A DNA stretch of 36,262 bases from positions 1-36,262 of the forward strand of contig JAIOAT010000038.1 of NCBI GenBank assembly GCA_019873685.1, written 5' to 3'. This DNA is from Chloroflexota bacterium. Lineage in GTDB: Bacteria > Chloroflexota > Anaerolineae > Aggregatilineales > Ch27. How positions within the stretch are numbered: the first letter of the stretch is position 1; each line of letters begins with the position of its first letter. The notes below the pieces were generated by a model that searched no databases, had not been told where the DNA came from, and saw nothing but the letters and a program-made list of their open reading frames with translations. Positions 7,176 to 14,534 of the stretch are shown here, piece by piece. Made by a program: the position numbers and the translations under genes.

Positions 7176-7925
7176 TCAATCTGTGGGCAGGCTCAGGGCG
7201 GCAACGCCGTTCTCCAGCGCGAACCACAGGCGTCCATCCGGCCCCTGGCGGATCGCGCCGGTCGGCGCGCCCGGCAGGCCGTCCAGGCCGGTATAGCGCC
7301 GCAGATCATCCCCGCGCAGGCGGACAACCGAATCGGCGCAGGCGACCCACAGCACGCCGTCCGCAGCGGCCAGCAGGCCGCGCAACTCGCATGTACCTTC
7401 CAGGGCGGCCAGGCCGCCAGTTTCAAAATCTTCCGGAAGCTGCACAAATGGCGGAAAGACGAAAGCGACCGGGATTGGGGCGCTCCAGGTCTGGCCGTCA
7501 TAATCCGTGATCTGGCCGTCAGCCAGCCCGGCCCGCAGACCGCCATCGTTGACCCACAGGCGTACTGGGACGGCCCCCGCCGGGAAGCCCGGCGCCAGGG
7601 AATACACGCCATCCGGGCCAAGGATCAGCAGACCGCTCTCCGCAGCGACATACAGCACGCCGTCGAAGAAGATCAGGTCATGCGCCGCTTTGCGCCGCCC
7701 CAGACCGTGAAACTCCCAGTCCAGCGGCGCGGGAGAGGAGAGCGCCGCCGCCGCGACCACCGTCTGAGCGGCGTTGGTCGCCTCGATATGCAGCGCGGCG
7801 GGCACAGCGTTACCGCCGCCCAGCAGGGCCAGCAGCAGCATCAGCACACCGAAACCGGCCACCGCCAGAGCAATGCGGGCCTGATCGGAGGGCCTACCGG
7901 GCGAAGGATGATTATCTGAAGGCAT
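7176..7925 (-). CDS. Membrane-anchored propeller-like protein of unknown function
   Basis: The 249-aa product has a hydrophilic N-terminus, one membrane helix (about residues 18-37) and an outside domain with short repeated strands (LIFFDGVLYVAAESGLLIL, LWVNDGGLRAGLADGQI, LLAAADGVLWVACADSVVRL, RQGPDGRLWFALENGVAAL). These look like half a dozen blades of a ligand-sensing or two-component-regulator type beta-propeller. There is no enzymatic motif. It converges on the NlpC/P60 gene with 67 bp between them and is divergent from the MFS gene. A minus-strand TACAAT -10 is at 7987. Confidence 0.65.
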   Translation of the reverse strand: MPSDNHPSPGRPSDQARIALAVAGFGVLMLLLALLGGGNAVPAALHIEATNAAQTVVAAAALSSPAPLDWEFHGLGRRKAAHDLIFFDGVLYVAAESGLLILGPDGVYSLAPGFPAGAVPVRLWVNDGGLRAGLADGQITDYDGQTWSAPIPVAFVFPPFVQLPEDFETGGLAALEGTCELRGLLAAADGVLWVACADSVVRLRGDDLRRYTGLDGLPGAPTGAIRQGPDGRLWFALENGVAALSLPTD

Positions 7926-7986
7926 AAGCGGTATCCTGTGGACTGTCAGAGGCAGGGCTTGCCAGCACCCCCCTCCCTGCCGGATA

Positions 7987-7992
7987 ATTGTA
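7987..7992 (-). promoter_or_regulatory. -10 element of the propeller-like gene
   Basis: Minus-strand TACAAT, 62 nt before the start codon, in the 130-bp divergent gap between 7925 and 8056. No strong promoter for the plus-strand gene is obvious in the same gap. Confidence 0.4.
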
Positions 7993-8055
7993 CCCCAGGG
8001 CTGGCGGGAAAACGTAACCGCACAGCCCGCAAACTGACAGGCGAAAGGCGAGATC

Positions 8056-9339
8056 GTGGTCGAAAGATTACCGGTACCGGCGCCTCTGGCGCGTCCACTG
8101 GGATACCCCCGCGTGGCAAACCTGCCGGAAGAACGGCAGGAAGGGCTGCGGCGTTTCTGGCTGGAAGGGCTGTTCAGTTCGATCGGCCTGGCCCTGACCG
8201 ATCCGTACTATACGCTGTACGCCCTGAGCCTGGGCGCTAACAGCTCTCAGATCGGGCTGGTCAATACGCTGTCGCAGTTCAGCGGGGCGATACTTTCCCT
8301 GCCCGGCGCGATCCTGGCCGAACGCAGCGGGCGCTACAAGTGGGTGGCCCTGACCGGGCAGTTCCTCAAGCAGAGCATGTGGCTGCTGATGGGGCTGGCC
8401 GTCTGGCTGCTACCGTCCAGCGCGGCGCTGGGAATGGTTCTGGCGGGCTGGGTAGCCGTCTCGATCTTCGGGACGTTGCTAGGCGCAGCCTGGTCGGCCC
8501 TGGTCGCCGAGATCGTGCCAGCAGCGATCCGCGGGCAGTACTTCGCCTCCCGCAATATCCTGATGCAACTGAGCAAAATTGCAATCGTGCCGGTGGCCGG
8601 GCTGTTCATCAAGACCATCGGGGAGCCGCTGGGGTATCAGGTTGTCTTTATCCTGGGTTTCGTCTTCGGGCTAGGAGCGCTGTACTTCTTCCGCAGCCTG
8701 CCGGAACACCGTCACAGGCCGGTAGCGGCCAGCGGGGGGCGCTTTGGCCTGCGGGAGACCCTGCGCGGGATGCGCGCCTACCACAACTACCGGCACTTTG
8801 TCCTGTCCCATACCGTGCTGAATTTCGGCGTGATGCTCGGCGGGCCGTTCATCCAGGTCTACATGGTTGAAGCGGCCCATTTTGACGTGGCAACGATCAG
8901 CGTGCTGAACACGGTCGGTGTGTTCGCCACGATGCTCAGTATGTATGTCTTCGGGCGCTGGCAGGATCGCTTTGGCATAACCTGGATCATGCGGTTTACC
9001 GTGGCGATGCCGATCATCCCGGTGCTGTGGCTGGGCGTAACCGAACCGTGGCAGGGCGCGCTGGTGCAGTTTTACGCTTCGGTAGCCTGGACGGGTTACA
9101 ACCTGGGGTCGTTCAACCTGCTGCTGGCGATCACACCGGAGGATCATCGCCCGCGCTACCTGGCCCTGCATACGACCATCGCCGCCCTGATCGGTTCGAT
9201 CGGACCAATGATTGGCGGCTGGCTGCTGGACGCAACGGGGTTTCTGCCCGTGTTCTCAATCTCGACGATCTTCCGGGCAGCGGGGATGATCCTCTTTCTA
9301 GCCCTGGTGCGAGAGCCGGCGCAGGCAGAGTCCGCCTGA
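8056..9339 (+). CDS. Major facilitator superfamily transporter
   Basis: The 427-aa product has about 12 hydrophobic segments in two halves joined by a polar loop near residue 215 (EHRHRPVAASGG). An MFS-type loop motif after helix 2 reads AERSGRYKW. The protein is an inner-membrane secondary transporter. Substrate cannot be inferred. The start is GTG at 8056, with AAAGG seven bases upstream. The N-terminal 35 residues before the first helix are hydrophilic. It converges on the cyclic-di-AMP receptor pair with 20 bp between stops. Confidence 0.88.
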   Translation: MVERLPVPAPLARPLGYPRVANLPEERQEGLRRFWLEGLFSSIGLALTDPYYTLYALSLGANSSQIGLVNTLSQFSGAILSLPGAILAERSGRYKWVALTGQFLKQSMWLLMGLAVWLLPSSAALGMVLAGWVAVSIFGTLLGAAWSALVAEIVPAAIRGQYFASRNILMQLSKIAIVPVAGLFIKTIGEPLGYQVVFILGFVFGLGALYFFRSLPEHRHRPVAASGGRFGLRETLRGMRAYHNYRHFVLSHTVLNFGVMLGGPFIQVYMVEAAHFDVATISVLNTVGVFATMLSMYVFGRWQDRFGITWIMRFTVAMPIIPVLWLGVTEPWQGALVQFYASVAWTGYNLGSFNLLLAITPEDHRPRYLALHTTIAALIGSIGPMIGGWLLDATGFLPVFSISTIFRAAGMILFLALVREPAQAESA

Positions 9340-9359
9340 GCCGTATGGTCAACGGCGCC

Positions 9360-9635
9360 CTAGATCTGCTCGAAGTGAACAGTATCCAGCACGAACAGCG
9401 TGGCGCGGTGCTCATCCGCTGGCGGCTCATTGGGACAGGAAGCGCGAATCAAATCCAGCGCGCTGGTGACCGCTGATTCATCCACCCCGATCAGCAGGGT
9501 CGTTTGCCCGCCCCGCCGCAGAAAACCACCGGTGCTGGCAATGCGTGTGACCGCATAGTGATTGGCCACCAGGGCGTTCATCACGTTTTCGCTGTTGGCT
9601 GCCCCGACAATAGCGATAATGAATTTTTCGGCCAT
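9360..9635 (-). CDS. Cyclic-di-AMP receptor, DarA/PstA-like PII-type protein (second of a tandem pair)
   Basis: The 91-aa product matches the DUF970/DarA family of trimeric PII-like proteins that bind cyclic-di-AMP. Visible signatures are KFIIAIVGAANSENVMNAL, the binding-loop core STGGFLRRGGQTTLLIGV and the conserved end LFVLDTVHFEQI. The family is usually about 105-110 aa, and this copy is short because the B-loop between the helix and the last strand is trimmed (CPNEPPADEHRATLFVLD). It starts 12 bp after the stop of its larger paralogue at 9648-9974, so the two are co-transcribed. How binding affects a downstream target is unknown in this phylum. Confidence 0.88.
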   Translation of the reverse strand: MAEKFIIAIVGAANSENVMNALVANHYAVTRIASTGGFLRRGGQTTLLIGVDESAVTSALDLIRASCPNEPPADEHRATLFVLDTVHFEQI

Positions 9636-9647
9636 GGCTACGCTCTC

Positions 9648-9974
9648 TTAGATCTGCTCAAAGTGTTTTACGTCCAGCACAAAAACGGTCGCCCCGCCGA
9701 CGGTGACTTCGACATACGCGCCAACCGTCATTGGATGCTCAGCGGAATGGGGGGCAATGGGCATCATGCGGGTGCGGCGCTTGCAGGTGCTGCGCAGGAG
9801 GTTGATCAGGTGTGGCACCTGATCGTCCTGAACGCCGCAAAACAGGGTGGTGTTGCCCTGGCGGAAGAATCCGCCGGTGGTCGCCACACGGGTGACTCGG
9901 TAGCCGGCCTCGGTAATCGCCTCGACCACGGCATCGGCATCCAGGTCCTGAACAATGGCAATGACAAGTTTCAT
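9648..9974 (-). CDS. Cyclic-di-AMP receptor, DarA/PstA-like PII-type protein (first of a tandem pair)
   Basis: The 108-aa product has MKLVIAIVQDLDADAVVEAI, ATTGGFFRQGNTTLFCGV and the closing VFVLDVKHFEQI, all typical of cyclic-di-AMP-binding PII-like proteins. The B-loop region (RRTRMMPIAPHSAEHPMTVGAYVEVTV in fragments) has the usual length, unlike the shorter neighbour. The reading frame stays open far upstream but the ATG at 9974 is the real start: AGGAG is eight bases upstream and the family begins here. A TACAAT -10 is at 10025. The two receptors form an operon and may make mixed or separate trimers. Confidence 0.92.
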   Translation of the reverse strand: MKLVIAIVQDLDADAVVEAITEAGYRVTRVATTGGFFRQGNTTLFCGVQDDQVPHLINLLRSTCKRRTRMMPIAPHSAEHPMTVGAYVEVTVGGATVFVLDVKHFEQI

Positions 9975-10024
9975 GAGCAGCTCTCCTTGTGTCGAGCCGT
10001 GTGAACGAAGTTTTCCCTGCCCGT

Positions 10025-10030
10025 ATTGTA
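10025..10030 (-). promoter_or_regulatory. -10 element of the cyclic-di-AMP receptor operon
   Basis: Minus-strand TACAAT, 51 nt before the first start codon. No clear -35. Confidence 0.4.
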
Positions 10031-10176
10031 CCGTATTCCAGCGGAGTGTCGCCCCAATCTGGCCAAGTCGAGCGCCGACAAACGCGGTAAGCGACGGGAA
10101 CAGGGAATGAGTAGCAGGGCAGCTTCGGGCGCTTTTCCCCTTCACCATTTTGCAGGTCTGCCAGGCACGATCCAGC

Positions 10177-10205
10177 TTGACGATCCCCGGCGGCGGTGGC
10201 ATACT
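10177..10205 (+). promoter_or_regulatory. Sigma-70 type promoter of the Trm112-like gene
   Basis: TTGACG (10177-10182), exactly 17 bp, then CATACT (10200-10205), 40 nt before the ATG at 10245. The -35 matches at five of six positions. Confidence 0.65.
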
Positions 10206-10244
10206 CAGCCCGATACGACGTGCCAACAGTGAGGTTCCCGACTG

Positions 10245-10523
10245 ATGACCGAATCCACGGCGACGCCGCCGATCGATAGCGAACATCTGGCCATCCTGCG
10301 CTGCCCGGTGGCCGTGCACTACAAGGACAAAAGCGACGACCCCGGCCGCCTGGAGCTGATCCAGCGTCCTAACGGGGACTGGTGGCTGATCTGCGCTGAT
10401 TCCGGCTGCAAGTACCCGATCACCCCTGAGGGTTTCCCGGTGATGCTGGTCCATGTCGGTATGCGCTATAAGGATACGCCGGTTGACGATCTGCCGGTCA
10501 TTGCTGAGACATCCTTTGAATAA
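10245..10523 (+). CDS. Trm112-like small zinc-ribbon-type protein
   Basis: The 92-aa product has the Trm112/UPF0434 pattern: LAILRCPV near the N-terminus, a strand pair (RLELIQRPNGDWWLICADSGCKYPI in parts) and GFPVML. Bacterial relatives are small stand-alone proteins thought to bind methyltransferases or zinc. Only three of the usual four Cys are present: the first CxxC pair is reduced to a single Cys (CPVAVHY). Metal binding may therefore be lost or altered. A GAGG lies about ten bases before the ATG. It is followed by a strong hairpin at 10548-10573. Confidence 0.75.
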   Translation: MTESTATPPIDSEHLAILRCPVAVHYKDKSDDPGRLELIQRPNGDWWLICADSGCKYPITPEGFPVMLVHVGMRYKDTPVDDLPVIAETSFE

Positions 10524-10547
10524 GCGCTCCCCTGCTTTTGAGCCTGC

Positions 10548-10573
10548 CCGGCCCGCCTTCCCCGGCGGGCCGG
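10548..10573 (+). terminator. Terminator-like hairpin after the Trm112-like gene
   Basis: A perfect 10-bp stem, CCGGCCCGCC with GGCGGGCCGG, with a 6-nt loop, 24 nt after the stop codon. Only two T follow directly (TTGCATCT), so it is a strong stem with a weak U-tract. Confidence 0.5.
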
Positions 10574-10650
10574 TTGCATCTGGTAACAGAGAGCATGCAA
10601 TGGGAAACAGGAAAACAGCGGCGGCAAAACACAGGTCGGTGACGCCCGAC

Positions 10651-10729
10651 TTGCCCGGCCTCCTTGCCTCCAGGTCTCCTGGCTTCTCGATTGCCCGGCC
10701 TCTTGGCCTCCGGGTTTCCTGGCCTGTCA
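10651..10729 (-). repeat. Dispersed intergenic element, copy A (two 40-bp tandem units)
   Basis: Two related units begin with the same TTGCCCGGCC at 10651 and 10691, exactly 40 bp apart. Each carries a version of the 15-bp core CCGGGTYTCCTGGCC, at 10670-10684 (CCAGGTCTCCTGGCT) and 10710-10724 (CCGGGTTTCCTGGCC). The same core occurs at 16604, 31376 and 35539. Here the pyrimidine-rich strand is the coding strand of the gene starting at 10821. The strand given is that of the purine-rich form. Confidence 0.75.
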
Positions 10730-10783
10730 CCCGGCTCCCGCCTCTTCTCCGCGCCCCGGCTTTCCGGACAGCGCCAAAAGGTG

Positions 10784-10789
10784 TATGAT
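10784..10789 (+). promoter_or_regulatory. -10 element of the SH3-M23 gene
   Basis: TATGAT, 31 nt before the ATG at 10821, directly downstream of repeat copy A. The -35 region is poor. Confidence 0.4.
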
Positions 10790-10820
10790 GGCTGCACACT
10801 GAAGCATAAAGGAGCGCCTC

Positions 10821-12116
10821 ATGCCCACCACACCCAGCCAGGCGATCATCCGCGGCCTGCCCGACCGGCCCGACATCACCGAGATCAACATCCGTTCCGG
10901 CCCCGGCACCGGCTATGCGCTGCTGTTCAAGGCCCCTGTTGGCCTGAGCGCCGCTATCCTGGACGCGCTGCCGGACGACGCCGGGAATGGCTTTCAGGGC
11001 AAAGTCTACCAGTGGCTCAAGCTGCGCCTGCCTGACGGCAGCGAAGGCTGGGCGCGCGACGACCTGCTGGACCTGGCCCCCGGCGACCACACCGCCTGCG
11101 GCTATCCCGTCCTGGGCGTGCGTACCTTCGCCTTCAGCCTGGTGCGCGATACCAGCAAACGCCCCACCCCGCCGGTTGAACCGGCTGCTCCCCTGTGGAT
11201 CCCGGCCCAGCCCGCCGGAAGCGTCGCGCCAGCTGGCCCTGCCGAGCCAGTGGAGCCGACCACAGCGCCGGGCGAGCCGCCGCCAACGGCGGAAGTGCCT
11301 GCCGGTGGATGCGTGGGCGTCGTGATCGGCGGGCGCGAGTCGATCAATGTGCGCTCCGGGCCGTCAACCCGCTATGGCATCGTGACCACCGTGCCGCGCG
11401 GGACACGGCTGGAGATTCTCGATCTCCGACCGGACGAGACCGGCGGCCCATTGCGCTGGGTGCAGGTGCCCTTGCCGGAACGACAGGGCTGGGTACGCGA
11501 GGATTTGCTCAGCTTTCAGGGGGCGGATTGCGCCACGGCCGGCCTGCTCCCGGCGGCGGATCTGTACCCGGCCCCGCTGGCCCTGCCCAATTACTGGTGG
11601 GTGCGCGGTTACGAAGGCGCCTTGCCCGCCCACAACGGCTGGGACCTGGGCGCCCAGATCGGCGAGCCGGTGCTGGCCGGGCCGCATGGCGGACGGGTGA
11701 TCATCGCCTTCAACGCCAGCAACGCCACGCCAGAAAAGCCCAACGTCCGCGATCACGGCCTGAAGGTGGGCGACCCGCGCGTGTTCAGCGACCCCGGCTG
11801 GGGCTTTGGCTACGGCCACTACATCGTGGTGCGGTACACGCACGATCTGCTGCCCGCCCACACCCGCTCGGCGCTGGCGGCGGCGGGCCTGCCGGGCGCG
11901 GCGATTTTCGTCATGTATGCCCACCTGCGAGATCGGGCGGTAGCGCAGGGTGCGGTCCTCAGCCCTGGCCAGATCATCGGAACATGCGGCAATTCCGGTA
12001 ATTCCGAAGCTCCGCATGTACACCTGGAGATTCGGGCCTCGACCAACGTCAATGAAACCAGCTGGGCGCGGCTGAGCCGCGGGCTGCTGGACCCCGGAAT
12101 CCTGTTCAAACGCTGA
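10821..12116 (+). CDS. SH3-SH3-M23 peptidase family protein
   Basis: The 431-aa product has two bacterial SH3 domains (about residues 15-80 with NIRSGPGTGYALLFKAP, and about 170-235 with INVRSGPSTRYGIVTTVP) joined by a Pro/Ala/Glu-rich linker (about 113-160). A C-terminal LytM/M23 domain (about 260-431) follows. Zinc-site motifs are HNGWDLG and PHVHLEI, with MYAHL between. M23 enzymes are zinc endopeptidases that usually cut peptidoglycan cross-links. No signal peptide or membrane helix is visible (MPTTPSQAIIRGLPD start), odd for a wall enzyme. The start is supported by a GGAG about seven bases upstream. It is a single-gene transcript behind the repeat element. Confidence 0.87.
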   Translation: MPTTPSQAIIRGLPDRPDITEINIRSGPGTGYALLFKAPVGLSAAILDALPDDAGNGFQGKVYQWLKLRLPDGSEGWARDDLLDLAPGDHTACGYPVLGVRTFAFSLVRDTSKRPTPPVEPAAPLWIPAQPAGSVAPAGPAEPVEPTTAPGEPPPTAEVPAGGCVGVVIGGRESINVRSGPSTRYGIVTTVPRGTRLEILDLRPDETGGPLRWVQVPLPERQGWVREDLLSFQGADCATAGLLPAADLYPAPLALPNYWWVRGYEGALPAHNGWDLGAQIGEPVLAGPHGGRVIIAFNASNATPEKPNVRDHGLKVGDPRVFSDPGWGFGYGHYIVVRYTHDLLPAHTRSALAAAGLPGAAIFVMYAHLRDRAVAQGAVLSPGQIIGTCGNSGNSEAPHVHLEIRASTNVNETSWARLSRGLLDPGILFKR

Positions 12117-12167
12117 GCAGCTCAGGGCTGGCAGCGCCCCGGCGGCAAGGGACATTGACCCCGGGCA

Positions 12168-12176
12168 TGCTATACT
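12168..12176 (+). promoter_or_regulatory. Extended -10 promoter of the DUF2007 gene
   Basis: TGC-TATACT is an extended -10, 38 nt before the ATG. A TTGACC lies only 10 bp upstream and is too close to act as its -35. Confidence 0.5.
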
Positions 12177-12214
12177 GAAGATGACTGTACCGTACACCAG
12201 CAGGGAGGCACCCC

Positions 12215-12541
12215 ATGCCGGATGAGGTTGTCAAGCGTCAGGGGCCGGACGGCCGGTACTGGTACCGTGTGGCCGTGGCCATGGGAGAAGCAGAGGCCGC
12301 CATCCTGACCGGGGTGTTGCAGACTGCCAGCATCCCGGCCCTGACCTACCGCGAGTCAGCCGGGCTGGCCCTGCCGATGAACGTCGGCCCGCTGGGCACG
12401 ATTGAGATTCTGACGCCGGAAGCGTATTACGAGGAGGCGCTGGCCCTGCTGGAAGCCGACCTCGTGGAGCCGACCGACGATCTGCTTGCCGCCGGAGATG
12501 ACGAAGAAACGATCGATCTGCCTCCGGAGGATGAAGCGTAG
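12215..12541 (+). CDS. DUF2007-like putative signal-transducing protein
   Basis: The 108-aa product has the compact alpha-beta pattern of DUF2007 proteins. An EAEAAILTGVLQTASIPAL helix-strand unit is followed by GPLGTIEILTPEAYYEEALALLEA. An acidic tail (DDEETIDLPPEDEA) closes it. The family resembles the PII/GlnB ferredoxin-like fold and is annotated as putative signal transducer, without a known ligand. GGGAGG is seven bases before the ATG. It converges on the PLP-enzyme gene with 13 bp between stops. Confidence 0.78.
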   Translation: MPDEVVKRQGPDGRYWYRVAVAMGEAEAAILTGVLQTASIPALTYRESAGLALPMNVGPLGTIEILTPEAYYEEALALLEADLVEPTDDLLAAGDDEETIDLPPEDEA

Positions 12542-12554
12542 GCCGTTGGCTGCC

Positions 12555-13652
12555 TCAGGCCCGCGCTCGTTGCAGTAGTTCCGCGTATAGCGCCGCGATC
12601 TCTGTCGTCGGGATGTCCAGCGTGGCCTGCCCGGCCACGAATTCCATCATCTGATAGGCTGGAATCTGGGAAGGCCGCAGGCCTGGCCCGCGCAACAGCC
12701 AGACGCCAGTCTCGGCGGCAATATCCAGGGCGGCGGCATTCAGCCGCGCCAGGTCCCCGCGCAGGAACAGATGGAACATGTTGGTATGCGGCGGGTTGGG
12801 CGTTAGCTCGACCCCATCGAGCGCCGCCAGCGCCGCCGCGACCTCGACCGCTTTGGCGCAGTATGCTTCCACCCGGTTCAGGTGGGTGGCCATGCCCTGC
12901 CGGGCAGAGAGCACATAGGGGTACAGGTGCAGCAACCGCCCGCCGTGACGGTGCTGCCAGACCCGCGCCTCGTCGATCACATCCTGTGGCCCGGCCAGCG
13001 CCGCGCCGGTCAGCCCGCCCAGCAGCTTGTAGAAGGACACGTACACCGTGTCGAACAGCCCGGCGATAGCCGCGTAATCCCGTCCGTAGAACGGGCGGCA
13101 TTCCCACAACCGTGCGCCATCCAGGTGCAGGATGATGCCCTGTTCCCTGGCCCAGGCGGTCATGGCCACCAGTTCGTCCCAGCCCGGCAGCACACCGCCG
13201 ATGGGGCGCTGCGGTAATTCCAGCAATAGCGTACCGACCGGCGCTTTGAGCTTCTTGAGATCGTCCAGCGTCAGCAGCCGGTAGCGGTCGCCAACCAGCT
13301 CAGCATGCAGACCATGCAACAGCCGGTAAGCCCAGTCCTCATGAGCCTCCAGGTGACAGGTTGGATGGCAGGCGAAGGCGGCGTTGCCGCTACGATCAGC
13401 CCAGATGCGCAGGGCGATCTGCTGAGCCATTGTGCCGGAGGGCATGAAAACGGCGGCGGGTTTGCCAAGCAGCGCGGCGATTTCCGCCTCGAAGTGCTCG
13501 ATCAGCGCGCCCTCACCGTAGACATCTTCCTGAGCGTCTTCCGGAGTGAAGGCGGCCAGCGCCTCCAGCGTCCGGCGCGGCGGTTGTGGATAGTGGCCGG
13601 TGACAAAGCGCGTACAGGCGGCAAATACAGCCCGCCAATCCCGTTCGGTCAT
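12555..13652 (-). CDS. Threonine-aldolase-like PLP enzyme (beta-eliminating lyase family)
   Basis: The 365-aa product has the fold-type I layout of threonine aldolases: DVYGEGALIEHFEAEIAALLGKPAAVFMPSGTMAQQIAL near the N-terminus (given here in outline), LHLDGARLWE with the PLP-contacting Asp178, and SFYKLLGG with Lys209 as the likely Schiff-base lysine. Classical low-specificity threonine aldolases carry SKGLG here, so this belongs to a divergent subgroup. Cleavage of L-threonine or a related beta-hydroxy amino acid to glycine and an aldehyde is the likely activity but substrate is uncertain. The start at 13652 is 30 bp after the stop of the phosphatase gene, so the two are probably co-transcribed. 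Confidence 0.82.
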   Translation of the reverse strand: MTERDWRAVFAACTRFVTGHYPQPPRRTLEALAAFTPEDAQEDVYGEGALIEHFEAEIAALLGKPAAVFMPSGTMAQQIALRIWADRSGNAAFACHPTCHLEAHEDWAYRLLHGLHAELVGDRYRLLTLDDLKKLKAPVGTLLLELPQRPIGGVLPGWDELVAMTAWAREQGIILHLDGARLWECRPFYGRDYAAIAGLFDTVYVSFYKLLGGLTGAALAGPQDVIDEARVWQHRHGGRLLHLYPYVLSARQGMATHLNRVEAYCAKAVEVAAALAALDGVELTPNPPHTNMFHLFLRGDLARLNAAALDIAAETGVWLLRGPGLRPSQIPAYQMMEFVAGQATLDIPTTEIAALYAELLQRARA

Positions 13653-13682
13653 GCTCTCCTCCCACTCTCAACGCCCGGCAAC

Positions 13683-14471
13683 TCAGCTGGCTGGCGGGTT
13701 CAGCGCGGCGATCACGGCGTCATGCAGGCCGCCCGCCGTAGCGACGGCGCTTGTCCCGGCGGCCAGCACCCGTTCCACCGACTCAAAGACCGGCCCGCCC
13801 CGCCAGCTGGTGATACGCCCACCCGCGCCTTCCACGATCGGGATCAGCGGGGCCACATCCCACAGCCACATGATCGGATCGGCCATGATATCGGCGTAAC
13901 CGGTTGCCAGCAGGAAGTAACCATGCCCGTCGCCCCAGGTGCGGTAGAAGCGCACGCGGCGGGTCAGCGCGTCATAAGCCTCCCCGTTCTCGTAACGGGC
14001 GACGCTGGTATGGCTGGAAGCGAGCAGGACGGCGTCCTCCAGCCGGGCGCAGGGGCGAACATGCACGGGTTGCCCGTTAAGGCGCGCCTGCCGCCCATCG
14101 CCGATCAGCAGGTGGCCGGTCAGCGGATGGTGCAGGACGCCGAGCATCGGTCGCCCGCGCCACAACAGGCCGATCAGCGTCGAAAACAGGAAGCTGCCGG
14201 TGACGAAACTCTTGGTGCCGTCAATCGGGTCAAGCGTCCAGACATATTCGGCGTCCGGGCGTTCGTAGCCGTACTCCTCGCCAATGATGCCATGCCAGGG
14301 GAAGGCGGCGGTGATGGCCGCCCGCATGGCCGCCTCGGCCTCGCGGTCGGCGGCGGTGACCGGCGAGCCATCGGCCTTGTCGTCCACAGCCACGCCCGAC
14401 CGGAAGTAGCGCAGGATAATCGCGCCGCTGATCTGCGCCAGGTGTTCGGCCAGCGCCAGAAAGTCATGCAT
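13683..14471 (-). CDS. Inositol-monophosphatase-like phosphatase, possibly histidinol-phosphatase (HisN type)
   Basis: The 262-aa product has the full metal-site set of the inositol monophosphatase superfamily: GEEYG (about residue 65), LDPIDGTKSF (about 81-90) and WDVAPLIPIVEGAGG (about 203-217). These Mg-dependent enzymes remove phosphate from inositol phosphate, histidinol phosphate, fructose-1,6-bisphosphate or 3'-phosphoadenosine phosphate. The length and the TKSFVTG sequence after the DPIDGT motif fit the HisN-type histidinol-phosphatases best. No other his gene is present, so that is a suggestion only. It lies between the GH13 gene (63 bp upstream) and the PLP-enzyme gene (30 bp downstream) on one strand. 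Confidence 0.88.
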   Translation of the reverse strand: MHDFLALAEHLAQISGAIILRYFRSGVAVDDKADGSPVTAADREAEAAMRAAITAAFPWHGIIGEEYGYERPDAEYVWTLDPIDGTKSFVTGSFLFSTLIGLLWRGRPMLGVLHHPLTGHLLIGDGRQARLNGQPVHVRPCARLEDAVLLASSHTSVARYENGEAYDALTRRVRFYRTWGDGHGYFLLATGYADIMADPIMWLWDVAPLIPIVEGAGGRITSWRGGPVFESVERVLAAGTSAVATAGGLHDAVIAALNPPAS

Positions 14472-14534
14472 GGCTCACACTCCTCCGGGGAGACCCCGCA
14501 GCTTTTCCTTCCGGTACGACAAACGCGCGGCAGC

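Noticed and set aside
9975-11090. A long N-terminal extension of the first cyclic-di-AMP receptor (480 codons in total)
   Set aside because: The extra part is unrelated to the family and reads through the Trm112-like gene and the start of the SH3-M23 gene in antisense. The ATG at 9974 has a good Shine-Dalgarno.
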